From the NCBI GenBank assembly GCA_937897985.1, contig CALCBD010000062.1, positions 116,304 to 180,303 on the forward strand: a stretch of 64,000 nucleotides of DNA. The letters are read 5' to 3'. The position numbers and the translations under genes were made by a program. Shown here piece by piece: positions 8,786 to 16,814 of the stretch. How positions within the stretch are numbered: the first letter of the stretch is position 1; the number at the start of each line of letters is the position of its first letter. Source of the DNA: an uncultured Paludibacter sp. (GTDB lineage: Bacteria; Bacteroidota; Bacteroidia; Bacteroidales; Paludibacteraceae). Below the pieces are notes generated by a model. The model searched no databases and had not been told where the DNA came from. It saw nothing but the letters and a program-made list of their open reading frames with translations.

Positions 8786-9559
8786 CTAATCCCTCAACTC
8801 TCCGCCACCAAACACACAAGCCCCCGTAATAATTAATTTACGCGAATTGTCAATGCTGTCTGTTTTGAACCGTTTGTCCTCGAATCCTCCAAATACAGCA
8901 TCTATATGAGTCTCAACCAACCATTCGGAAGGTACGATTATAGTAACCCCACCGAATACGGCATTCATATCGATGATGGTATCACCTTCAGGGAGACTGG
9001 TTTTACGCAAATCGAGTGTAATTCCGCCAAATACAGCATTCAGTTCGCCACCCTTAAATTCCGGATCGAGCACTATATGTTCGCCCGAACCAAACACACT
9101 GTTTTTCGAAAATCCACTGCCTGAATGTTGGGCATGATAATATTTTTCGTGACGGTGATGTCTGTCATGAAAATTGGAAAATCCCCAGTCTCTGCCAAAT
9201 AATCTGCTGTAAATGATAAGTCCACCGGCAATGATTAACAACAGAGGCCAGAAAGAATGTGTGAAATTAGCATCTACCCCCGGAAAATAACCGGGATATA
9301 CCGATATAATTCTGGGAATCAGAAAAAAGATACCGATAATCATTAAAATAGTGCCTGAGAGATTGTGCCTTCTCAGAAAATTACTTACCCCGATTACTAT
9401 CAGTAACATAGGCCATGAGATAAGAATACTCTTTGTTTCGTTGGATATAATTCCAAAATTAACACCTAAAAACACCAAACCAATGGACATCAATATTAGT
9501 CCAAATCCTAATCCTTTTGTGTATCCCGAACGAATCGGGTTTTTTGTTTCGTTTTCCAT
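8786..9559 (-). CDS. LiaF/LiaI-like envelope-stress membrane protein
   Basis: A 257-residue protein with four hydrophobic segments in the first 125 residues, a His-rich stretch (HDRHHRHEKYYHAQH) and a C-terminal beta-rich domain. That domain repeats the motif AVFGG three times (NAVFGGITL, NAVFGGVTI, DAVFGGFED) and ends with ACVFGGGEL. This repeat is typical of the cell-wall-active-antibiotics response (LiaF/VraT-like) fold. In Firmicutes LiaF controls a two-component system. Here the partner is the membrane LytTR regulator directly downstream, which suggests a two-protein sensor; that link is inferred. Confidence 0.82.
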   Translation of the reverse strand: MENETKNPIRSGYTKGLGFGLILMSIGLVFLGVNFGIISNETKSILISWPMLLIVIGVSNFLRRHNLSGTILMIIGIFFLIPRIISVYPGYFPGVDANFTHSFWPLLLIIAGGLIIYSRLFGRDWGFSNFHDRHHRHEKYYHAQHSGSGFSKNSVFGSGEHIVLDPEFKGGELNAVFGGITLDLRKTSLPEGDTIIDMNAVFGGVTIIVPSEWLVETHIDAVFGGFEDKRFKTDSIDNSRKLIITGACVFGGGELRD

Positions 9560-9585
9560 AAAAATGTTTTTTTAAATTGATGCTG

Positions 9586-9593
9586 CAAATATA
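9586..9593 (-). promoter_or_regulatory. Candidate -7 box for the LiaF-like/LytTR operon
   Basis: The minus strand reads TATATTTG, matching TAnnTTTG, 26 bases before the start codon. A CTTG at 9618-9615 lies 21 bases upstream as a weak -33 element. Confidence 0.6.
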
Positions 9594-9780
9594 GATGTAT
9601 TTAGTGGCAGGCTTCAAGCAAAAATCGACAAAATACCACCAATTTCACGACAAACAAGCTGAAATTATGGTTTTGAATATTGTGTTTTAACGAAAAAAGC
9701 TGACGAAACTGCTTTTTTATTGCAAATCAAAATGAAGTGAAAATAAAGTAAATGCGGAAGTAATTGCTGTTTGTATTGAA

Positions 9781-9885
9781 ACACAAACAACGCAAAGCCA
9801 CAAAATTCAGACCTTTACCAACAAGTAAACCGCAGGATTACAATTGGTTAATAAACCTCGTTTTCAGCCTTTGCGTTGTATGTGT
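9781..9885. repeat. Widely spaced inverted repeat containing CTTTGCGTTGT
   Basis: The arms 9781-9797 and 9869-9885 are inverted copies of 17 bases with one mismatch, 71 bases apart; the inner 11 bases are perfect. The arms frame a non-coding stretch within the 389-base gap 9560-9948 between mscL and the LiaF-like gene. No ORF lies inside. The spacing is too long for a simple terminator. The rest of the gap (9594-9780) shows nothing recognisable. Confidence 0.6.
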
Positions 9886-9948
9886 TATTATTTCGGAATA
9901 TGATTCTGGTAGTGCAATTTTATAAACATTGCTTATATTCTGAGAAGA

Positions 9949-10371
9949 TTATTTCTTATCTCTCAATAAATCACGGATTTCAGTAAGCAACAACTCTTCC
10001 TTTGAAGGTGCAGGCGGAGCTGCAGGTACAGGTGTTTCTTCTTTCTTCCTGCTCAGTCTGTTCATTGCTTTAATAAACAGAAAAATGGCAAATGCGACGA
10101 TGATAAAATCAAAAGTAACCTGTATAAAATTGCCGTAATTGAGTGTGACGGCTGCTTTCTGAACACCATCCACCACTTCGGCTCCTTTCATTTCCCATTT
10201 CAGTTCAGTGAAATTTACTCCACCAACCAATAACCCGATAGGTGGCATAATGACATCGGCTACCAGCGAAGCTACAATTTTACCGAATGCACCTCCGATG
10301 ATTACACCCACTGCCAAATCGATGACATTACCACGCATTGCAAAATCTTTAAATTCTTTCAGTAATCCCAT
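9949..10371 (-). CDS. mscL: Large-conductance mechanosensitive channel MscL
   Basis: A 140-residue inner-membrane protein beginning MGLLKEFKDFAMRGNVIDLAVGVIIGGAFGKIV, with the amphipathic N-terminal helix and first transmembrane pore helix of MscL. The second membrane helix (about residues 80-105) is followed by a cytoplasmic, proline- and alanine-rich linker and a charged C-terminal helix. It forms a homopentameric tension-gated channel that releases solutes on osmotic downshock. It has its own promoter at 10425-10454. Confidence 0.96.
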   Translation of the reverse strand: MGLLKEFKDFAMRGNVIDLAVGVIIGGAFGKIVASLVADVIMPPIGLLVGGVNFTELKWEMKGAEVVDGVQKAAVTLNYGNFIQVTFDFIIVAFAIFLFIKAMNRLSRKKEETPVPAAPPAPSKEELLLTEIRDLLRDKK

Positions 10372-10424
10372 AAAAGTAAAGTTTTAATTGTTAGACATGA
10401 TTGATCGTAAAATTCAATTTTATG

Positions 10425-10454
10425 CAAAGTTATAAATTCGGTATTTATATGCAA
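10425..10454 (-). promoter_or_regulatory. Promoter of mscL
   Basis: Minus strand: TTG (10454-10452), 19 bases, TAACTTTG (10432-10425), fitting the Bacteroidetes consensus. It lies 54 bases upstream of the start. Confidence 0.75.
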
Positions 10455-10606
10455 TTTTTTTGTTGTTTTTTTCGTCAGTGACGCTATTGATATAATAAAA
10501 GAATCACAGACCTGCGGTCATATACCTGTTTTAATGAATCCGGGACAATATCTTACACTTTATCAATAAATAGCTGCGAATCCTTTTATAATTGACAAAA
10601 AAGTAG

Positions 10607-10614
10607 TACTTTTG
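10607..10614 (+). promoter_or_regulatory. -7 box of the fba promoter
   Basis: TACTTTTG matches TAnnTTTG, 36 bases before the fba ATG. No TTTG lies at normal spacing; TTG at 10592-10594 is too close. The -7 element seems sound, the -33 element is missing or degenerate. Confidence 0.6.
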
Positions 10615-10620
10615 CGGCAA

Positions 10621-10650
10621 AATTATCAATCAATAAATTATCAATCAATA
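10621..10650 (+). repeat. Perfect tandem 15-base duplication in the fba leader
   Basis: Bases 10621-10635 and 10636-10650 are identical (AATTATCAATCAATA). The second copy ends on the A of the fba start codon. It replaces any clear Shine-Dalgarno sequence; the leader here is AT-rich, as expected for translation starts in this phylum. Confidence 0.9.
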
Positions 10651-11642
10651 TGGTACATTATTCTGAACTTGGATTGGTCAATACCAACGACTTATTCAAA
10701 AAAGCAATCGAAGGCAAATATGCGATTCCTGCTTTTAATTTTAATAATATGGAACAAATGCAGGCTATTATAGCTGCATGTGTCGAAACAAAATCACCTG
10801 TAATTCTTCAGGTATCGAGCGGAGCACGCAAATACGCCAATCAGACTTTGTTACGCTACATGGCTCAGGGAGCTGTAGAGTATGCCAAGGAACTGGGTTG
10901 TAACATTCCGGTGGTATTGCACCTCGATCACGGCGACAGTTTTGAACTCTGCAAAAGCTGTATTGATTCAGGCTTTTCATCAGTAATGATTGACGGTTCG
11001 CATCTTCCTTATGAAGAAAATATTGCACTTACCAAAAAAGTGGTGGAATATGCACATTCACACAATGTAAGTGTCGAAGGCGAACTTGGCGTTCTGGCCG
11101 GTGTTGAGGACGACGTGGTTGCCGAACATCACACCTATACACAACCCGAAGAAGTGGTTGATTTTGTAACCCGTACATGTGTTGATTCTTTAGCAATATC
11201 TATAGGTACTTCGCACGGAGCCAACAAATTTACTCCTGCTCAGTGTACCCGCGACGAAAACGGTATTTTAATTCCGCCTCCGTTGCGTTTTGATATTCTT
11301 GAGGAAATTGAAAAACAAATTCCCGGTTTTCCTATCGTTTTGCATGGTTCTTCTTCCGTACCTCAGGAATATGTAGCAACAATAAATAAATATGGCGGTG
11401 CTTTAAAAGATTCAATCGGAATTCCCGAAGAGCAATTGCGTCGCGCAGCTGCATCGGCAGTTTGTAAAATCAACATCGACTCCGATGGTCGATTGGCTAT
11501 GACAGCTGCTATCCGCGAGATTATGGCTACAAAACCTGCAGAATTTGACCCACGCAAGTACCTTGGCCCTGCCCGCGAAGAACTTAAAAAACTGTATGCT
11601 CACAAAACGGTAAACGTATTAGGCAGCGCAGGTAAAGCATAA
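10650..11642 (+). CDS. fba: Class II fructose-bisphosphate aldolase
   Basis: A 330-residue cytoplasmic glycolytic enzyme that reversibly cleaves fructose 1,6-bisphosphate using a divalent metal. Motifs are PAFNFNNMEQMQAI near the N-terminus, HLDHGDSFELC (about residues 90-100, zinc-ligand histidine), the glutamate-rich VEGELGVLAG (about 142-151) and VLHGSSSVP (about 230-238, metal and phosphate binding). Length fits the class II type. It has a -7 box at 10607 and tandem terminators at 11685 and 11755, so it is transcribed alone. Confidence 0.95.
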   Translation: MVHYSELGLVNTNDLFKKAIEGKYAIPAFNFNNMEQMQAIIAACVETKSPVILQVSSGARKYANQTLLRYMAQGAVEYAKELGCNIPVVLHLDHGDSFELCKSCIDSGFSSVMIDGSHLPYEENIALTKKVVEYAHSHNVSVEGELGVLAGVEDDVVAEHHTYTQPEEVVDFVTRTCVDSLAISIGTSHGANKFTPAQCTRDENGILIPPPLRFDILEEIEKQIPGFPIVLHGSSSVPQEYVATINKYGGALKDSIGIPEEQLRRAAASAVCKINIDSDGRLAMTAAIREIMATKPAEFDPRKYLGPAREELKKLYAHKTVNVLGSAGKA

Positions 11643-11684
11643 ACGGAAATATAATTTTTTTCGTTCAGCTTCTTTTCTATTATT

Positions 11685-11721
11685 CAGGCTTTCCGGCATT
11701 TCCGGAAAGCCTGTTTTTTTT
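11685..11721 (+). terminator. Strong rho-independent terminator of fba
   Basis: A perfect 12-base stem, CAGGCTTTCCGG (11685-11696) with CCGGAAAGCCTG (11702-11713), a 5-base loop and eight T residues. It lies 43 bases after the fba stop. Confidence 0.93.
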
Positions 11722-11754
11722 CAAAGTTAGCCGTTTTTTTTCAACCATGTTCTG

Positions 11755-11780
11755 AAATGCCGCTGTTCAGGCATTTTTTT
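11755..11780 (+). terminator. Second terminator-like hairpin after fba
   Basis: AAATGCC (11755-11761) pairs with GGCATTT (11770-11776) around an 8-base loop, and T residues continue to 11780. It is weaker than the hairpin 34 bases upstream and probably acts as a back-up. Confidence 0.5.
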
Positions 11781-11834
11781 GGAAATAAAATCTGCTTTAA
11801 CCTAAGGTTGAAGAACGAACCAAACCCGATAACA

Positions 11835-11866
11835 TTTGTTTTAGATTCAAAATTCAGCTAACTTTG
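11835..11866 (+). promoter_or_regulatory. Promoter of the TerC-family gene
   Basis: TTTG (11835-11838), 20 bases, TAACTTTG (11859-11866): a full match to the Bacteroidetes consensus, 58 bases before the ATG. Confidence 0.85.
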
Positions 11867-11924
11867 CAATTCAAATATTGACAGAATTTTTTTCAGATTC
11901 AAATCGTAACTTATTTTAAACAAA

Positions 11925-12917
11925 ATGGAATTAGGAATAGGCTTTTGGTTAGGTTTCTTTGGCTTCGTGGTGATAATGCTTACGCTTGATTTATTCGTTT
12001 TTCACAAGAAAAACGAGGTGATTAAAGTAAAATCGGCACTTCTCTGGAGTTTGTTCTGGATCGGTCTGGCTATGGCATTTAATGCAGCAATTTATTTTGT
12101 TGTCGGTCATATCAATATTTTCAATCTCGAAACCGCGGAAGCATTCAGGCTGGCCAAAACCAAATCGCTTGAATTTCTGACAGCTTATCTGATCGAAGAA
12201 TCATTAAGTGTCGACAATCTTTTTGTTTTTTTACTGATTTTCGGATTTTTCAGGATTGAGCCAAAGTATCAGCATCAGATTTTATTCTGGGGAATTATCG
12301 GGGCTGTGGTAATGAGGGCATTGTTTATCTTTGCCGGAGTGGCCATCATCAATCAGTTTGCATGGGTAATGTATATCTTTGGTATTTTCCTGATTTATAC
12401 AGGCATACACATGGCTTTCGAGAAGGATGACAAAGAAGATTTTAATCCGGAAAAGAATATAGTAATCAGGGTATTCCGCAAAATCATGCCTGTTACTCAC
12501 GATTTGTCGGTACCGCATTTTTTTGTCAGGAAAGAAAAAATTCTTTATGCAACACCTTTTTTCATTGCTTTGCTGATGATTGAGGTTTCTGATCTGATTT
12601 TTGCTGTCGATTCCATACCGGCGGTTTTATCAGTTTCCAAAGATGTGTTTATTGTTTATACTTCGAACATTTTCGCCATACTTGGACTTCGTTCAATTTA
12701 TTTTGCACTGAGTGGAATCATGGAGTATTTCTATTATCTGAAATATGCACTTTCAGGAATTTTATCGTTCATAGGTATCAAGATGTGCGCCAACGAACTT
12801 GCGACTGAGCTCGGTTCGTCATTCCACATCAGTAATCTGCTCTCACTCGGTGTGATAGTAAGTTTTCTCAGTATTTCTATTTTATTTTCGATAATTCTGA
12901 AATCAAAAAACAAATAA
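11925..12917 (+). CDS. TerC-family integral membrane protein (Alx-like)
   Basis: A 330-residue protein with about nine hydrophobic segments. The family signature is the acidic pair of motifs EESLSVDNLFVFLLIF (about residues 90-105) and EVSDLIFAVDSIPAVLSVS (about 220-238), whose aspartates probably bind metal. TerC/Alx proteins are linked to tellurite resistance and, in several bacteria, to manganese export. The manganese role is the better guess here because there are no other ter genes. Transcribed alone from the promoter at 11835. Confidence 0.9.
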   Translation: MELGIGFWLGFFGFVVIMLTLDLFVFHKKNEVIKVKSALLWSLFWIGLAMAFNAAIYFVVGHINIFNLETAEAFRLAKTKSLEFLTAYLIEESLSVDNLFVFLLIFGFFRIEPKYQHQILFWGIIGAVVMRALFIFAGVAIINQFAWVMYIFGIFLIYTGIHMAFEKDDKEDFNPEKNIVIRVFRKIMPVTHDLSVPHFFVRKEKILYATPFFIALLMIEVSDLIFAVDSIPAVLSVSKDVFIVYTSNIFAILGLRSIYFALSGIMEYFYYLKYALSGILSFIGIKMCANELATELGSSFHISNLLSLGVIVSFLSISILFSIILKSKNK

Positions 12918-12971
12918 GACGTTCTTTTCAAATTTGATTTTCGGGGTCAGATATTGTTCTGCTATATTAAA

Positions 12972-13008
12972 AAAATCAGGGCTTCACTTTGGGTGAAGCC
13001 CTGATTTT
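12972..13008. terminator. Bidirectional terminator between the TerC gene and asd
   Basis: A perfect 16-base stem (12972-12987 with 12993-13008) around the loop TTTGG. The arms begin with four A and end with four T residues, so it can stop both the rightward TerC transcript and the leftward asd transcript. Confidence 0.93.
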
Positions 13009-13059
13009 ATATACTTTAACCGAATAAGGTTTTAATAAAACCGAAAAACTGATGCTGCT

Positions 13060-14070
13060 TTATTTGATATCGCCTTCTGCAATCAGATATTCAGCAATCT
13101 GCACTGCGTTGAGGGCAGCACCTTTCTTGATTTGATCGCTAACACACCAGAATGTAATGCCGTTGGGATTCGAAAGATCTTTACGTATACGACCTACATG
13201 AACAGGGTCTTTGCCCGAAAGGAATAAAGGCATCGGATATAGTTTTTCGGACGGATTATCCATAACCACCACACCCGGAGCATTTTCAAATGCTTCACGA
13301 ACTTCACCGACAGTCAACGGACGTTCTGTTTCTGCCCACACACTCTCGGAATGAGCGCGTAATGCCGGAACTCTTACACACATGGCACTGACTTCGACGT
13401 CCGAATGCATGATTTTACGGGTTTCGTGATACATTTTCATTTCTTCCTTGGTATAACCGTTTTCGGTGAAAACGTCAATTTGGGGAATGAGGTTATATGC
13501 CAGCTGATAAGCAAATTTACTGACTGTTGCTTTTTCGTCTGCCAGCACCTGACGATACTGCAAATCCAGCTCATCCATAGCAGCAGCACCGGCACCCGAA
13601 GCTGCCTGATAGGTTGATACATGTACGCGTTTGATGTGCGAAAGGTTTTCTATGGCTTTAAGTGCCACAACCATTTGAATGGTAGTACAGTTGGGATTGG
13701 CAATAATGCCGCGTGGTCTGATTTTGGCATCAGCAGCATTTACTTCGGGTACAACCAGCGGAATATCTGCATCCATGCGGAAAGCCGAAGAATTATCAAT
13801 CATAACTGCTCCGTATTTAGTAATATCAAAAGCAAATTCTTTCGAAATACCGGCACCTGCTGAGGTGAAAACGATGTCAAAATCCTTGAAATCGTCGCCA
13901 TGTTTCAATTCTTTAACTGTAATTCTTTTGTTATTGAATTCATAAACACTACCCGCACTACGCGACGAACCAAAAAGGCTGAGTTCAGTCAACGGGAAAT
14001 TCCGTTCGGCCAGAACACGCAGGAATTCCTGACCTACTGCTCCGCTTGCACCTACAATTGCTACTTTCAT
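13060..14070 (-). CDS. asd: Aspartate-semialdehyde dehydrogenase
   Basis: A 336-residue NADPH-dependent enzyme that reduces aspartyl phosphate to aspartate semialdehyde, the branch point to lysine/diaminopimelate, threonine and methionine. It starts MKVAIVGASGAVGQEFL, the nucleotide-binding glycine motif. The catalytic cysteine lies in ANPNCTTIQM (about residue 128), and RVPALRAHSE (about 242-251) is the substrate-binding region. The frame extends upstream to a GTG at 14094, which would add eight residues; the ATG at 14070 is preferred because it places the Rossmann motif at the N-terminus. Confidence 0.95.
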   Translation of the reverse strand: MKVAIVGASGAVGQEFLRVLAERNFPLTELSLFGSSRSAGSVYEFNNKRITVKELKHGDDFKDFDIVFTSAGAGISKEFAFDITKYGAVMIDNSSAFRMDADIPLVVPEVNAADAKIRPRGIIANPNCTTIQMVVALKAIENLSHIKRVHVSTYQAASGAGAAAMDELDLQYRQVLADEKATVSKFAYQLAYNLIPQIDVFTENGYTKEEMKMYHETRKIMHSDVEVSAMCVRVPALRAHSESVWAETERPLTVGEVREAFENAPGVVVMDNPSEKLYPMPLFLSGKDPVHVGRIRKDLSNPNGITFWCVSDQIKKGAALNAVQIAEYLIAEGDIK

Positions 14071-14135
14071 TTTTTCAATTTTTTGTCCCTTCACTGACTT
14101 TTTTTTCTTATAAAGGGAAAGTTATAATTATTTTT

Positions 14136-14166
14136 TTTGTTTTATTGTTAATTGTTTATACCTTTG
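14136..14166 (+). promoter_or_regulatory. Promoter of the lamin-tail protein gene
   Basis: TTTG (14136-14139), 19 bases, TACCTTTG (14159-14166), a full consensus match. It leaves a leader of about 75 bases that holds a dyad (GGATAA 14181-14186 with TTATCC 14194-14199), flanked by the inverted pair CTTTG..TTAC / GTAACAAAG. Confidence 0.8.
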
Positions 14167-14245
14167 TGTTACCTAAAGCAGGATAAATATAAATTATCCG
14201 TAACAAAGTGCAAAAATAATTCATTTTAATAGAATTAGCAACATT

Positions 14246-16033
14246 ATGAAATCACATCTTCTGTTTTTTACAATTTTTGTTCCCGTTTTTTTGTTTGCCC
14301 AAATCAATGAGTCATTCACTGATGGAAACTTTACCGCCAATCCGGTATGGACAGGTAATACACAAAATTTTAAAGTAAACACTTCCGGACAACTTCAGTC
14401 CTGTGCACAGTCCACATCTGTATCAGCTCTTTTTACACCTTCGGTTTCATTTATAAATGCAGAATGGAATTGCTGGGTAAAAATCAATTACAGCACCTCA
14501 TCATCCAATTATGCAGCCATTTACATTTCGAGCGATACCGACAGTATTTCAAACGGATGTAATGCTTATTATGTTCAGATTGGCGGTACAAATGATGAAG
14601 TTTCACTCTTTGTACAACAGGGAACCAAAAAGACAAAAATCATTGATGGAGCTGATAAACGAACTGACGGTAATCCGTTGGAAATCAACATAAAAGTAAC
14701 GCGCGACGCAAACGGCAATTTTGAGCTATACAGCAAATTGCCCAATGAATCAAACTTTGTGTCAGAGGGAAAAACTCAAAATCAGCTAATTACCGAATCG
14801 CAGTTTTTTGGTCTCGTATATTCAAACACATCTACTACGGGCAATGCCTATCTGTTCGACGACATTAAGGTAACCGGCGATAAAGCCGAAGATAAAGTGC
14901 CTCCACACTGGGAAAGCATAAGTATAACAGCAGCACGCAATCTTCAGATCTCTTTCAGCGAAAAAATGAATTTTGAAAATGCATCATTCCGGATTGACAA
15001 CGGAATGGAAAATCCGCGGTCTGTTACAGTTTCGCAGAACAGGAAAGAAGCTGTTCTCGGCTTCAATACTGATTTTCAGAAAGGCATTAAGTATACGCTC
15101 ACTATTTCAGGCCTTACTGATTTATCAGGTAATGAACCAGCCGAAACATCGGGATGGACAGGTATACGTGAGACTGCACTTCCGGGAGATATTGTCTGGA
15201 ACGAAATTATGTTCGAAAATCCGGTCAGTTCGGTTGAATATATCGAAATATGTAATCAATCGGATAAAGTGATTGACCTCACCGGCAAAGAGTTTGCAAC
15301 CCGCAAGTCTGACGGTACGCTCAATCCGCCAATCAGGTTTCCGGCTTCACTGCTGATAGCACCACAGAGCTACCTTGCTTTTTGTTCAGATCCCGACTCG
15401 CTGCGAAACTTTTACACTCTGACCAACAATGGCAGCATTATAAAAACTTCATGGACGGCACTGAATAACGAAACGGCCACGCTGGTACTTTGCAACGAAA
15501 GTCAGGATACTGTTTATGATGAGATAACCTATCATGTAAAGTGGCATAATGTGGTAATAAAAAACCCTAAGGGAGTTGCAATAGAAAAAATCAATCCTGC
15601 TTTACCGTCAGCTGATGCTGCTTCATGGCATTCGGCTGCTTCGGTGGTGAAATACGGTACTCCCGGATATGAAAATTCACAATTCAGAGCAATAAACAGC
15701 CCTGATATTCCGGATGGACAAACAGTGTGGGTGGAACCTGCCTCTTTTTCGCCTGATAACGATGGAGTTGACGATTTGTGTTTTATCCGTTACAAATTTA
15801 ACACTACAGGTAATTCAGGCAATGTGTTGATATTAAATGCCGTAGGAACAAAAGTGGCAGCTCCTGCAACGGCTGTAGTTTTACAATCCGAAGGTTTTAT
15901 AAGCTGGGATGGCAAAACAGACAAAGGGAATGTAGCCAACCCCGGAATTTATGTAGTTTATTTTGAGATATTTAATCCTGAAACAGGATTCAAAAAAACA
16001 AAAAAAATACCGGTTGTCGTAACATTGAGATAA
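14246..16033 (+). CDS. Secreted lamin-tail-domain protein with a gliding/T9SS-type C-terminus
   Basis: A 595-residue protein with a signal peptide (residues 1-18, ending FLFAQ). The first part (about 20-210) is a beta-sandwich like those of concanavalin-type surface proteins. About 225-300 is an Ig-like segment (FSEKMNF...YTLTISGLTD), and about 305-460 is a lamin-tail domain beginning GDIVWNEIMFENP. The last 100 residues (ASFSPDNDGVDD...NPGIYVVYFEIFNPETG) resemble the FlgD-like or CHU_C-type C-terminal domain of exported Bacteroidetes proteins. It is probably displayed outside the cell; no enzymatic motif is visible. Confidence 0.82.
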   Translation: MKSHLLFFTIFVPVFLFAQINESFTDGNFTANPVWTGNTQNFKVNTSGQLQSCAQSTSVSALFTPSVSFINAEWNCWVKINYSTSSSNYAAIYISSDTDSISNGCNAYYVQIGGTNDEVSLFVQQGTKKTKIIDGADKRTDGNPLEINIKVTRDANGNFELYSKLPNESNFVSEGKTQNQLITESQFFGLVYSNTSTTGNAYLFDDIKVTGDKAEDKVPPHWESISITAARNLQISFSEKMNFENASFRIDNGMENPRSVTVSQNRKEAVLGFNTDFQKGIKYTLTISGLTDLSGNEPAETSGWTGIRETALPGDIVWNEIMFENPVSSVEYIEICNQSDKVIDLTGKEFATRKSDGTLNPPIRFPASLLIAPQSYLAFCSDPDSLRNFYTLTNNGSIIKTSWTALNNETATLVLCNESQDTVYDEITYHVKWHNVVIKNPKGVAIEKINPALPSADAASWHSAASVVKYGTPGYENSQFRAINSPDIPDGQTVWVEPASFSPDNDGVDDLCFIRYKFNTTGNSGNVLILNAVGTKVAAPATAVVLQSEGFISWDGKTDKGNVANPGIYVVYFEIFNPETGFKKTKKIPVVVTLR

Positions 16034-16071
16034 TTTTGATAAATTAACAACCTATTATCCAATAAATCAGC

Positions 16072-16079
16072 TATCTTTG
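16072..16079 (+). promoter_or_regulatory. -7 box upstream of the FKBP cluster
   Basis: TATCTTTG matches TAnnTTTG. It lies 38 bases after the lamin-tail gene stop and 99 bases before the first FKBP start. No good -33 element is seen (the nearest TTTG is 33 bases away). Confidence 0.55.
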
Positions 16080-16095
16080 CAGTCGTTTTTTGTTG

Positions 16096-16171
16096 CCCCT
16101 ATTCCCCCTGAGGGGGTCATAAAAACCAATGTATTAATCAATAAAATATCCTCTATGGAGGTCAGGGGTCT
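16096..16171 (+). repeat. G/C-tract palindromic element in the leader of the first FKBP gene
   Basis: CCCCC-TGA-GGGGG at 16104-16116 forms a compact hairpin. It is preceded by CCCCT and followed, 47 bases on, by CAGGGG, then eight T residues that run straight into the ATG at 16179. A similar motif occurs at 38981-39004. This resembles a short dispersed repeat that has become part of the leader. Confidence 0.55.
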
Positions 16172-16178
16172 TTTTTTT

Positions 16179-16763
16179 ATGGAAAAAATAAGTTACGCAC
16201 TGGGGTTAAGTCTGGGAAATAATTTACTTAGCAGTGGAATAAAACAACTTGACGTTGCCAAACTGGCAAAAGGAATTCAGGATGTATTGGAACAAAACCA
16301 ACCTGAAATCAGCTATCAGGAAGCACAACAGGTCATCAATGAATTTTTCGGTGCTCTTCAGGCCAAAGCAAATGAGAGCGTAATTGCCGAAGGAAAGAAA
16401 TTTTTAGCCGAAAATGCCAAACGCGAAGGAGTAGTGACACTTCCGAGTGGTCTGCAATACGAAGTTATTACAAGCGGAACGGGAGTAAAACCTCAGGCAA
16501 GCGATACAGTAAAGGTACATTATCACGGAACTCTGATCGATGGAAAAGTATTCGACAGTTCGGTCAGCAGAGGCGAACCGGCAACTTTCGGTGTAACTCA
16601 GGTTATCAGCGGATGGGTGGAAGCACTTCAGTTAATGCCTGTTGGCTCGAAATGGAAATTGTTCATTCCTTCCGGTCTTGCTTACGGAGCACAGGGTGCA
16701 GGTCAGGCAATTGCTCCGCACAGTACACTTATATTCGAAGTTGAATTACTGGATATCATTTAA
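16179..16763 (+). CDS. FKBP-type peptidyl-prolyl cis-trans isomerase (no signal peptide)
   Basis: A 194-residue protein: N-terminal dimerisation domain (FKBP_N, about residues 1-85), then a catalytic FKBP domain (about 100-194). The catalytic domain has VKVHYHGTLIDGKVFDSS, GWVEALQLMPVGSKWKLFIP and LAYGAQGAGQAIAPHSTLIFEVELL, matching the FkpA/FklB active-site strands. No export signal is present, so it should be cytoplasmic. The frame stays open to an ATG at 16113 and beyond, but those codons translate the intergenic repeat; MEKISYALGLSLGNNLL is the normal family N-terminus. First of four tandem paralogues. Confidence 0.92.
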   Translation: MEKISYALGLSLGNNLLSSGIKQLDVAKLAKGIQDVLEQNQPEISYQEAQQVINEFFGALQAKANESVIAEGKKFLAENAKREGVVTLPSGLQYEVITSGTGVKPQASDTVKVHYHGTLIDGKVFDSSVSRGEPATFGVTQVISGWVEALQLMPVGSKWKLFIPSGLAYGAQGAGQAIAPHSTLIFEVELLDII

Positions 16764-16814
16764 ACAACATATCATACCGATTCATTATTAAACAGTTATT
16801 AAATTATAGATGAA

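Noticed and set aside
16077..16178. Upstream extension of the first FKBP gene (34 extra codons)
   Set aside because: It translates the intergenic G/C palindrome and begins at the promoter -7 box; homologues start at MEKISYALG.
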